64,000 bases of DNA from Pseudooceanicola nitratireducens (GTDB lineage Bacteria > Pseudomonadota > Alphaproteobacteria > Rhodobacterales > Rhodobacteraceae), in assembly GCF_900109195.1 (NCBI RefSeq), contig NZ_FNZG01000003.1:558001-622000 (forward strand), written 5' to 3'. Both the position numbers and the translations under genes were made by a program. This document shows positions 26,760-34,292 of this stretch, piece after piece (position 1 is the first letter of the stretch; every line of letters begins with the position of its first letter). The notes under the pieces are model-generated. The model ran no database searches. It was not told where the DNA came from and saw only the letters and a program-made list of their open reading frames with translations.

Positions 26760-27508
26760 GCGGCCTCCTCTTCTTCGCCCAGGTAGGCGGCCCGCACCTG
26801 CGGGTCCGACCGGATGGCCTGCGGTGTGCCGGTCGCGATGATGCGCCCATAGACCAGCACCGAAACCCGGTCGGCCAGCTGGAAGACCGCGTCCATGTCA
26901 TGTTCGATCAGGACCATGGTGAACCGCCCCTTCAGCCGTTGCAGGTTGGCGACGAAGGTTTCCGCATCCTCGCCCCCTACCCCGGCCAGGGGTTCGTCCA
27001 GCAGCAGCACCGAAGGTTCGGTGGCCAGGGCGATCGCCAGCTCCAACCGGCGATGTTCCCCGTGGCTGAGCGATTTGGCCAGAACGTCGGCCCGGTGATC
27101 CAGCCCCGCTTCGGCCAGGGCCTTCAGCGCGGCGCGGTTCAGCGCCTCTTCCCGCGCGACGGTGCCGAAGAACCGGAAGGACGACCCTTCCCGTGCCTGC
27201 ACCGCCAGGGCCACGTTTTCCAGCGTGGTGAACCCCGGCAGGACAGATGTGATCTGGAACGACCGCGCCAGCCCCAGCTTGACCCGGTCGGGCATCGACA
27301 GCCGGGTGATGTCGCGATCCCCAAGGGACACGGACCCGCCGTCGGACCCAAGCTGCCCGGAAAGCTGGGAAATCAGCGTCGTCTTGCCGGCCCCGTTCGG
27401 GCCGATGATGGCGTGGATTTCGCCCGGCTCCACCGCCAGGGACACGTCATCGGTGACCTTCAGCGCGCCGAAGCTTTTCGTCAGGTTGCGAACCGTCAAA
27501 GACGTCAT
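26756..27508 (-). CDS. livG: Branched-chain-type ABC importer ATPase LivG (250 aa)
   Basis: The protein contains Walker A GPNGAGKTT, the LivG feature LGLARSFQITSVLPGFTTLENV, signature LSHGEHRRLELAIAL and Walker B VLLLDEPLAGVGGEDAE. The C-terminal GRIIATGTPQAIRSDPQVRAAYLG is standard for LivG. The signature LSHGE in place of LSGGE is common in this subfamily. The ATG at 27508 overlaps the livM stop by 4 bases. The frame continues upstream only through livM sequence in another frame. Confidence 0.93.
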   Translation of the reverse strand: MTSLTVRNLTKSFGALKVTDDVSLAVEPGEIHAIIGPNGAGKTTLISQLSGQLGSDGGSVSLGDRDITRLSMPDRVKLGLARSFQITSVLPGFTTLENVALAVQAREGSSFRFFGTVAREEALNRAALKALAEAGLDHRADVLAKSLSHGEHRRLELAIALATEPSVLLLDEPLAGVGGEDAETFVANLQRLKGRFTMVLIEHDMDAVFQLADRVSVLVYGRIIATGTPQAIRSDPQVRAAYLGEEEEAA

Positions 27509-28494
27509 TCCTGTCTCCTTGCGATACCGGCCTTTTCCAGAAGCCCCGTGATGCCACGCGGCGAGAAGAGCACCATGAGAACCAGGAACACCCCGAAGAA
27601 CAGCTTCCAGTGTTCCGACAGCGCGCCCAGCCATTCCTCAAGCAGCAGCGCGGCAACTGCGCCCGCGATCGGCCCGGCCAGCGTGCCCACGCCGCCCAGC
27701 ACGACCATCACGATCAGCTCTCCCGAGCGGTGCCAGGACATGAAGGCCGGCGACACGAATTGCGCCTGGTTGGCCAGCATGACCCCGGCCACCGCCGTGA
27801 TGCAGCCCGAGATGACGAAGGCCGTCAGCTGGTAGCGGAAGGGCGAATAGCCGATGGCCTCCATCCGGGTTGGGTTTTCGCGGATGCCGGTCAGCACCCG
27901 GCCAAAGCGCGACCCGACAATGCGGTGACACAGGACGAACAGCGCGACCAGGATCGCCAGCGTGGTGTAATAGAGCCCGAAGTCGGATTTAAGCAGATCC
28001 ATCCCCAGCACGGTCGACCGCTGCATCAGCGCCACCCCGTCGTCCCCGCCATAGGCCGAGAGAGAGATGAAGAAGAAGAACGCCATCTGGCCGAAGGCCA
28101 GGGTGATCATGATGAAATAGACGCCCTTGGTGCGCAGCGAAATCGCCCCCGTCACCAGCGCGAAGATGGCCGAGATCGCGATCGCCGCAAGGATCTGCAG
28201 CACCAGGTCATTGACGCCCCAGCTGGCCAGGATCGCCACCGCATAGGTGCCGAACCCCAGGTAGGCCGCGTGGCCAAAGCTGACCATCGCGCCGTAGCCA
28301 AGGATCAGGTCCAGCGCCATGGCGGCGATGGCAAAGGCCAGGATCCGGGTGCCGATCAGCACGTAGAAGGGATCGTTCAGCGCGGCCGCCAGCGGCGGCA
28401 TCAGCGCGAACAGGACAAACAGGACCAGCGCAGCTTTCAGTCGCCCGGTCAGGGCGCGGCGCGGCGCGGTCAGCGTTGCGGTTGCGTCGCTCAT
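27505..28494 (-). CDS. livM: ABC importer permease LivM (329 aa)
   Basis: This inner-membrane permease has about nine hydrophobic helices. LivM marks are LGYGAMVSFGHAAYLGFGTYAVAIL and the cytoplasmic-loop motif GSRFGRVLTGIRENPTRMEAIGYSPFRYQL, which docks the ATPases. MVVLGGVGTLAGPIAGAV follows. The C-terminus FLVLMVLFSPRGITGLLEK is typical. It is coupled to livH and livG by 4-base overlaps on both sides. Confidence 0.93.
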   Translation of the reverse strand: MSDATATLTAPRRALTGRLKAALVLFVLFALMPPLAAALNDPFYVLIGTRILAFAIAAMALDLILGYGAMVSFGHAAYLGFGTYAVAILASWGVNDLVLQILAAIAISAIFALVTGAISLRTKGVYFIMITLAFGQMAFFFFISLSAYGGDDGVALMQRSTVLGMDLLKSDFGLYYTTLAILVALFVLCHRIVGSRFGRVLTGIRENPTRMEAIGYSPFRYQLTAFVISGCITAVAGVMLANQAQFVSPAFMSWHRSGELIVMVVLGGVGTLAGPIAGAVAALLLEEWLGALSEHWKLFFGVFLVLMVLFSPRGITGLLEKAGIARRQE

Positions 28495-29408
28495 GCGGTC
28501 CTCCCGAACAGGCCGGCGGGTTTGACCGACAGGATGACGGCCATCAGGATGTAGACAAGCATCGGGGCCAGCACGCGGCCCGTCTGTCCGGCGGCGGCGG
28601 GATCCATGATCTCACGCAGCCAGATCGGGCCAAAGACGCCGCCCACGGTGTCCACCACCGCAACCAGCAGCGCGCCCAGAAACGCCCCCTTGACCGATCC
28701 GATGCCGCCGATGACGACAACCACGAAGGTCAGGATCAGCACGGATTCCCCCATGCCGGTGTCCACCGACAGGATCGGCGCAACCAGCGCGCCAGCCAGG
28801 CAGGCCAGCACCGCGCCCAGGGTGAAGACCACGGCAAACAGCCGGTTGATGTCCACGCCAAGCGCCGAGACGGTCGAGCGGTTGGTGGCCCCGGCCCGCA
28901 GCAGCATGCCGACGCGGGTGTAGTTGACCATCACGAACAGCCCCAGGCCCACGGCCAGGCCCGCCACGATGATGGCGATGCGGTAGACCGGGTATTTCAG
29001 CGGCCCCATCAGCGGGATCGAGCCCGAGAAGACATCCGGCATCGGCACCGACAGGGGCGCGGTGCCCCAGATGATCTTGACCGCTTCGGTTGCGATCATC
29101 ACCAGGCCGAAGGTGGCCAGCACCTGGTCCAGGTGTGAGCGCGCATATAATCGTCGCATCACCACGAATTCGAGGATCAGCCCCACTAGCACGGCGGCCG
29201 GCAGCATCAGCAGGAAACCCCACCAGAAGCTGCCCGTGGCCGCCGCGAAAGTCGCGATCAGGTAGGCGCCCACCATGTACAGGACGCCGTGGGCCAGGTT
29301 GATCACGTCCATGATCCCGAAGACGAGCGTCAGGCCCGCCGCAATCAGGAACAGCAACACGCCCAGCTGTACGCCGTTGAGCAGTTGCAGGACAAAAAGG
29401 TTCATCAT
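28491..29408 (-). CDS. livH: ABC importer permease LivH (305 aa)
   Basis: The permease begins with LQLLNGVQLGVLLFLIAAGLTLVFG and INLAHGVLYMVGAYL, the standard LivH opening. GAVLACLAGALVAPILSVD and VVVVIGGIGSVKGAFLGALLVA are the conserved later helices. About eight hydrophobic segments fit the family. It forms the channel with LivM. Two adjacent ATG codons start the gene, 29 bases after the binding-protein stop. Confidence 0.93.
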   Translation of the reverse strand: MMNLFVLQLLNGVQLGVLLFLIAAGLTLVFGIMDVINLAHGVLYMVGAYLIATFAAATGSFWWGFLLMLPAAVLVGLILEFVVMRRLYARSHLDQVLATFGLVMIATEAVKIIWGTAPLSVPMPDVFSGSIPLMGPLKYPVYRIAIIVAGLAVGLGLFVMVNYTRVGMLLRAGATNRSTVSALGVDINRLFAVVFTLGAVLACLAGALVAPILSVDTGMGESVLILTFVVVVIGGIGSVKGAFLGALLVAVVDTVGGVFGPIWLREIMDPAAAGQTGRVLAPMLVYILMAVILSVKPAGLFGRTA

Positions 29409-29437
29409 GGTCGTAATCCCCCTGGCCGTCTAACCGA

Positions 29438-30625
29438 TCACATCTTGCACTGGTCGGCGTAGTTATCGACGTAGTCGTCGAAGATCTTCTCCTTGACCGA
29501 GGTGCCGTACATGCCGTCCTCGCGCTTCACCGCCTCGACCAGGTAGAAGTCCTGGATCGGGAAGTTGTTCTTCCCGAACGAGAAGTCGCCGCGCGGGCTG
29601 TCGAAATCGGCTTCCTTGATGGCGGCGTGCAGCGCGGCACGGTCCGTCAGGTCTCCGCCCACCTTGGCGACGGCGCTGTTGATCAGCTGGGCCGCGTCAT
29701 AGGCCTGCATGGCATAGGTGCCCGGCACCGCGCCGTATTTGGCGATATAGCCGTCGACGAATTCCTTGTTCGCGGCGTTGTCCATGTCCGGGGCCCAGTT
29801 GGCACCGCCCAGCATGCCGACGGCGGCATCCTGCGTTGCGGGCAACGTGGTTTCATCCACGGTGAAGGCCGACAGGAAGGGGATGCCCGACAGGCCCGCC
29901 TGGCTGTACTGCTTCACAAGGTTCACACCCATGCCGCCGGGCATGAAGGTAAAGACTGCATCGGGCTGGAAGGCCGCGATCTGTGCCAGCTCGGACGAGA
30001 AGTCCAGCTGCCCCAGTTCGGTGTAGATCTCGCCGGCCGTGCCGCCCTTGTAGGAATTCTTGAACCCTGCCTGGCTGTCCTTGCCCGCCTGGTAGTTGGG
30101 CGTCATCAGGAAGACGTTGTTGTACCCCTGGGCCTGGGCATAGGCGCCCATGACTTCGTGGTTCTGGTCGTTCTGATACGAGGTCGTGTAGAAGTTCGGA
30201 TTGCAGGCCTCGCCCGCCAGGGTCGAGGTCCCTGCGTTGGTCGAGATCAGAACCGTCCCGGTCGAGGTGACCGGCTGCACGATGGCCATCAGGATGTTGG
30301 AAAAGATCGGGCCGACGACGAAATCGACATTGTCGCGCAGCACCAGCTCATTCGCTTTCTGCGCGGCCAGGTCGGGCTTGCCTTCGTCATCGACGATGAT
30401 GATCTCGGTCTTCATGCCGCCCAGCTCGCCGATCTTCTCGGCGGCCAGCAGGAACCCGTCGCGGGCCTGCTCGCCCAGGGCCGCGGGCGGGCCGGACAGG
30501 GTGTAGACAAGGCCGATCTTCAGCACATCGTCGCTGGCCCCGGCGGGCACATCCTGTGCGATTGCAGGGGCCGTCAGGCCCATGGCCAGGACGGTGGATG
30601 CAAGTAGTCTGGATTTGTGGTTCAT
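29438..30625 (-). CDS. livK: ABC importer periplasmic binding protein, LivK type (395 aa)
   Basis: A signal peptide (MNHKSRLLASTVLAMGLTAP, cleavage near AIAQ) precedes a type I periplasmic binding fold. Recognisable parts are LKIGLVYTLSGPPAALGEQARDGF, FVVGPIFSNILMAIVQPVT, the ligand-site TNAGTSTLAGEACNPNFYTTSYQND and YAMQAYDAAQLI. It is less like leucine-binding LivJ/LivK and more like the aromatic-compound or amide-type binding proteins. Its gene lies just after the formamidase-like gene, so an aromatic such as kynurenine or anthranilate is a reasonable ligand (inference). The ATG at 30625 has GGGAG upstream. Confidence 0.9.
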   Translation of the reverse strand: MNHKSRLLASTVLAMGLTAPAIAQDVPAGASDDVLKIGLVYTLSGPPAALGEQARDGFLLAAEKIGELGGMKTEIIIVDDEGKPDLAAQKANELVLRDNVDFVVGPIFSNILMAIVQPVTSTGTVLISTNAGTSTLAGEACNPNFYTTSYQNDQNHEVMGAYAQAQGYNNVFLMTPNYQAGKDSQAGFKNSYKGGTAGEIYTELGQLDFSSELAQIAAFQPDAVFTFMPGGMGVNLVKQYSQAGLSGIPFLSAFTVDETTLPATQDAAVGMLGGANWAPDMDNAANKEFVDGYIAKYGAVPGTYAMQAYDAAQLINSAVAKVGGDLTDRAALHAAIKEADFDSPRGDFSFGKNNFPIQDFYLVEAVKREDGMYGTSVKEKIFDDYVDNYADQCKM

Positions 30626-30757
30626 GATTGAACTCCCTTGTTGAGACATGCGGCTTTTGCCGTCTGATTGGGCGCTAGGCCTCTTTGCCTGACGCGTCAC
30701 ACCGGGCATTCAGCGGGGCAACGCGTTGCAGATGCAAGTTATTTTCTGGTCACCTCG

Positions 30758-31579
30758 TCATTCGCCCCCCAGCACGACGCGCAACATCGCACTTTCCGGA
30801 TCCATCAATCCGTCGATGACGTTGAAATGATGCCGGTCCGGTTCGGGCACATCCTGCGTAACGCAGCCCAGCCCGTGCCAGATGTTCGACAGCAGCGCGG
30901 ACTGGCGCAGGAATTCCTGCCGCTCGCCACCGCCGACCCAGGTCGTCAGCCGCACGTTCGGCAGCGGGCGTTTCAGGGCCGGGCTGTTGGCCTCGGCGCT
31001 TTGCATGTCCAGCCCGAGAACCTGGTTGCGCGCGGTCTTCAGCATCGGCCGCAGGTCATGCAGCCCCGAGATCGACAGCACATGAGCGAGCCGGTCACGT
31101 ACGGGACCGGAGAGCGGCGTGTCCTCGCACATCATCGCAGTGACAAGGTGACCGCCGGCGGAATGGCCCGACAGGACGATCGGCCCCGCGACCTCGCCCG
31201 CCGCATGGTTGATCGCCGCCCCGACCTGCGCGGTGATCTCAGCGATCGAGACATCGGGGCACAGATCATAGGACGGCATCATCACCGCCCAGCCCCGCGC
31301 CAGCGGACCAGCGGCCAGATGCGACCAGAAGGACTTGTCCAGCGCGACCCAGTAGCCGCCGTGCACGAAGACGAACAGACCCTTCGGCGTGCCCTCGGGC
31401 AGGAACAGATCATAGCGGTGGCGCACCCCCGCCCCATAGGCGATATCAAGCCGCGCATCCGCGCCTTCGCGGAAGGCAGACGACGGCCCGACCCAGGCGG
31501 CGGGATAGCCGGATCCACCCGGAATATTGCGCGCGTTCTCATAGGCGTCATCCCAATCGGTGACGATGTGAGCAACCAT
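30758..31579 (-). CDS. Alpha/beta-hydrolase, probable kynurenine formamidase (273 aa)
   Basis: The oxyanion-hole motif FVHGGYWVAL (H73-W77) and the nucleophile elbow LSGHSAGGHL (Ser140) are the hallmarks of the arylformamidase (AFMID) branch of the hormone-sensitive-lipase-like hydrolases. HHFNVIDGL near the end supplies the catalytic His251. That branch hydrolyses N-formylkynurenine to kynurenine, the step missing between kynA and kynU here. No metal-dependent KynB homologue is in the window. The gene is divergent from MarR and leads the operon with livKHMGF. Function by homology is likely, not certain: related esterases share HGGYW. Confidence 0.85.
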   Translation of the reverse strand: MVAHIVTDWDDAYENARNIPGGSGYPAAWVGPSSAFREGADARLDIAYGAGVRHRYDLFLPEGTPKGLFVFVHGGYWVALDKSFWSHLAAGPLARGWAVMMPSYDLCPDVSIAEITAQVGAAINHAAGEVAGPIVLSGHSAGGHLVTAMMCEDTPLSGPVRDRLAHVLSISGLHDLRPMLKTARNQVLGLDMQSAEANSPALKRPLPNVRLTTWVGGGERQEFLRQSALLSNIWHGLGCVTQDVPEPDRHHFNVIDGLMDPESAMLRVVLGGE

Positions 31580-31678
31580 GCAGACCTCCCTTTCAGGCCT
31601 TGTTTTATTGACATCCCCGCCCTGTTTTCAGGGTCACGAATGCCGCTTCGTTAAGCTCACGTTACCCGCACTCAAATA

Positions 31679-31711
31679 TATTTCAAGCTCAAACCTTTTT
31701 TGCTTGAAATA
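31679..31711. promoter_or_regulatory. Inverted repeat at formamidase/MarR intergenic region
   Basis: TATTTCAAGC (31679-31688) and GCTTGAAATA (31702-31711) form perfect 10-base arms around 13 bases. The half-sites TTTCAAG and CTTGAAA are the same as at 15834-15861, with nearly the same spacing (22 against 21 bases between half-site starts). It lies between divergent starts at 31579 and 31770. It is a candidate autoregulatory site of the MarR protein that also controls the formamidase/liv operon. Confidence 0.7.
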
Positions 31712-31769
31712 ATTTTTTGGCCTGCCTAGCCTTTGATCATCGACACCGCAAACAACGCCGGAGGGCTCT

Positions 31770-32276
31770 GTGACGATGAACGGCCCCAAGACCGAGAAGG
31801 CCCAAAGCGACGGCCCCGCCGCCGCCCTTGGCACCCCGTCGAAGGAACGTCTGCGCATGTGGCTGAGGATGCTGAAAAGCACCCGCCGGGTCGAAGCGCA
31901 GCTGCGTGAAAACCTGCGGACCGAGTTCAACTCCACCCTGCCCCGCTTTGATGTGATGGCCGCGCTGTCGCGCTATTCCGACGGGCTGAAGATGTCCGCC
32001 CTGTCGGGCGTGCTGAAGGTATCGAACGGCAATGTCACCGGCATCGTCGACCGTCTGGTCGACGAAGGACTGGTGGTGCGCGTGCAGGTCCCCGGCGACC
32101 GCCGCGCCTCTCTCGTGCGGCTGACCCGCAAGGGGGAAGAGGTCTTTGCCGCCCAGGCCCTCGCCCACGAGGCCTGGATCGATGAATTGCTGGGCAGTTT
32201 CACGCCCGAGGAGGCGCGCATGGTCTCGGACCATTTCGACATGATGCGCGATGATGATGAGGAGGAAGGCCAATGA
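31770..32276 (+). CDS. MarR-family regulator of aminobenzoyl-CoA genes (168 aa)
   Basis: The winged-helix core reads [23 protein letters not shown], then [23 protein letters not shown] and [17 protein letters not shown], the classical MarR recognition helix and wing. Dimerisation helices flank it. GTG 31770 or ATG 31776 could start it; GGAGG lies upstream of both. It overlaps the crotonase gene by ATGA, so the regulator is first in the operon for aminobenzoate activation. MarR proteins of aromatic-CoA pathways usually release DNA on binding the aryl-CoA, so 2-aminobenzoyl-CoA is the likely effector (inference). Confidence 0.9.
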   Translation: MTMNGPKTEKAQSDGPAAALGTPSKERLRMWLRMLKSTRRVEAQLRENLRTEFNSTLPRFDVMAALSRYSDGLKMSALSGVLKVSNGNVTGIVDRLVDEGLVVRVQVPGDRRASLVRLTRKGEEVFAAQALAHEAWIDELLGSFTPEEARMVSDHFDMMRDDDEEEGQ

Positions 32277-33073
32277 GGGCCGATACGAAACATTTTCTGT
32301 GCCAGATCGAGGACGGCATCGCGACCATCCGCCTGGACCGTCCCGACCGCAAGAACCCGCTGACCTTCGACAGCTATGCCGAATTGCGCGACTGGTTCCG
32401 CGATCTGCACTACGACGACACGATCAAGGCCGTGGTCTTTGCCTCGAATGGCGGCAATTTCTCCTCCGGGGGCGATGTGCATGACATCATCGGCCCACTC
32501 ACCCGGATGTCGATGAAGGAGCTGCTGCAATTCACCCGGATGACCGGCGATCTGGTCAAATCCATGCTGAACTGCGGCAAGCCGATCATCACCGCCGCCG
32601 ATGGCGTCTGTGTCGGTGCCGGCGCGATCATCGCCATGGCGTCCGACCTGCGGGTCGCCACGCCCGAGGCGAAATGCGCCTTCCTGTTCACCCGCGTCGG
32701 CCTTGCCGGCTGTGACATGGGCGCCTGCGCCATGCTGCCCCGCATCATCGGCCAGGGCCGCGCGAACGAACTGCTTTACACCGGCCGCGCCATGACTGCC
32801 GACGAAGGCGAAAGATGGGGCTTCTGGAACCGCCTGATCCCCGCCGACCAGCTGGAAGCCGAGGCCGTCGCCTGGGCCAGGAAGATCGCCGAGGGCCCGA
32901 ACTTCGGCCACATGATGACCAAGACCATGCTGCAGCAGGAATGGTCCATGTCGCTGGACCAGGCCATCGAGGCCGAAGCCCAGGCCCAGGCCATCTGCAT
33001 GCAGACCGAGGATTTCACCCGCGCCTACAACGCCTTCGTCGCGAAGGAAAAACCCGTGTTCGAGGGCGACTGA
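32273..33073 (+). CDS. Crotonase-fold enzyme with non-canonical active site (266 aa)
   Basis: The enoyl-CoA hydratase/isomerase fold is clear: [25 protein letters not shown] (oxyanion loop), [20 protein letters not shown] and [19 protein letters not shown]. By eye, the two glutamates of true hydratases are replaced (Ile119 and Arg141), while Asp148 in the GCDMG loop is present. So it may be an isomerase, hydrolase or ring-cleaving enzyme and not a simple hydratase. It is coupled to the MarR gene and to the acyl-CoA dehydrogenase gene (TGATG). A step after 2-aminobenzoyl-CoA reduction is the expected role. Confidence 0.88.
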   Translation: MRADTKHFLCQIEDGIATIRLDRPDRKNPLTFDSYAELRDWFRDLHYDDTIKAVVFASNGGNFSSGGDVHDIIGPLTRMSMKELLQFTRMTGDLVKSMLNCGKPIITAADGVCVGAGAIIAMASDLRVATPEAKCAFLFTRVGLAGCDMGACAMLPRIIGQGRANELLYTGRAMTADEGERWGFWNRLIPADQLEAEAVAWARKIAEGPNFGHMMTKTMLQQEWSMSLDQAIEAEAQAQAICMQTEDFTRAYNAFVAKEKPVFEGD

Positions 33074-34233
33074 TGGCCGATCGGACCTTCCTTGACTGGC
33101 CCTTCCTGACGCCCGCCCACAAGGACCACGCCATGGCGCTGGACCAATGGGCCCAAGGGCTGGGCGCGATCGACCACCGCGACACCGACAACGCCTGTCG
33201 CGCGCTGGTGGCGAAACTGGGCGCGGATGGCTGGCTAAACCCCACGGCCGTCGATCCCGCCAACCCGCAGCCGCTGGACGTGCGCACCCTGTGCCTGTCC
33301 CGCGAAACCCTGGCCCGTCATGACGGGCTGGCCGATTTTGCCTTCGCCATGCAGGGCCTTGGAACCGGGGCAATTTCGCTGTTCGGTTCGCCCGAACAAC
33401 AAGGTGAATGGCTTCCCCTGACCCGTTCGGGTCGGGCGATTTCCGCCTTTGCACTCACGGAACCTCAATCCGGGTCGGATGTCGCCAATTCCACCATGAC
33501 GGCCCGCGACGACGGCGACGCATGGGTATTGGATGGGGAAAAAACCTGGATCTCGAACGGCGGGATCGCGGATGTCTACACGCTCTTCGCCCGCACCGGT
33601 GAAGGCCCGGGGGCCAAGGGCCTGTCGGCCTTCATCGTGCCCGCGGACACGCCCGGCTTCGAGATCGCCGAGCGGCTGGACACCATCGCCCCGCATCCGC
33701 TGGCCACCCTGCGCTTCACCGGCGCGCGGCTGCCGAAATCGGCGCTGATCGGCGCGCCGGGTCAGGGGTTCAAGATCGCCATGTCGGTGCTGGACGTCTT
33801 CCGCACCACCGTGGCCGCCGCCGGCCTGGGCTTTGCCCGCCGCGCCCTGGACGAAGCCACGGCCCGCGTCATGGCCCGCAAGGTCCAGGGCAAGCCCCTG
33901 GCCGATCTGCAGATGGTTCAGGCGCATATCGCGGAAATGGCGCTGCGCGTCGATGCCTCGGCCCTGCTGGTCTATCGCGCCGCCTGGACCAAGGACAGCG
34001 GCGCCCCCCGCGTCAGCCGCGAGGCCGCGATGGCCAAGCTTTTCGCCACCGACGAGGCCCAGAAGGTCATCGACGCGGCGCTTCAGCTGCATGGCGGTGA
34101 CGGGGTCAAATCCGGCGAAACCGTCGAACGTCTGTATCGCGAGATCCGCGCGCTGCGGATCTACGAAGGGGCCTCGGACGTGCAGAAAGTCATCATCGCC
34201 CGCCAGACGCTGGATGCAGCACTGGCCGGCTGA
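33073..34233 (+). CDS. Acyl-CoA dehydrogenase (386 aa)
   Basis: This is a FAD acyl-CoA dehydrogenase. [20 protein letters not shown] binds flavin, and [21 protein letters not shown] and [20 protein letters not shown] follow. The C-terminal [17 protein letters not shown] holds the catalytic base Glu365. Length is standard. The ATG at 33073 shares its A with the preceding stop. In this operon the probable substrate is the alicyclic aminobenzoyl-CoA product or its ring-opened acyl-CoA. Reduced flavin would pass to ETF. The specific substrate is not known. Confidence 0.92.
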   Translation: MADRTFLDWPFLTPAHKDHAMALDQWAQGLGAIDHRDTDNACRALVAKLGADGWLNPTAVDPANPQPLDVRTLCLSRETLARHDGLADFAFAMQGLGTGAISLFGSPEQQGEWLPLTRSGRAISAFALTEPQSGSDVANSTMTARDDGDAWVLDGEKTWISNGGIADVYTLFARTGEGPGAKGLSAFIVPADTPGFEIAERLDTIAPHPLATLRFTGARLPKSALIGAPGQGFKIAMSVLDVFRTTVAAAGLGFARRALDEATARVMARKVQGKPLADLQMVQAHIAEMALRVDASALLVYRAAWTKDSGAPRVSREAAMAKLFATDEAQKVIDAALQLHGGDGVKSGETVERLYREIRALRIYEGASDVQKVIIARQTLDAALAG

Positions 34234-34292
34234 CGAAACCAGAAAAACAAAAACCGGCATGGACCGGCAACAGGGAGTTCGAAACAACAAAG

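Noticed and set aside
31969-33454. 493-codon minus-strand frame opposite MarR, crotonase and acyl-CoA dehydrogenase
   Set aside because: It spans three well-supported plus-strand genes and has antisense composition.
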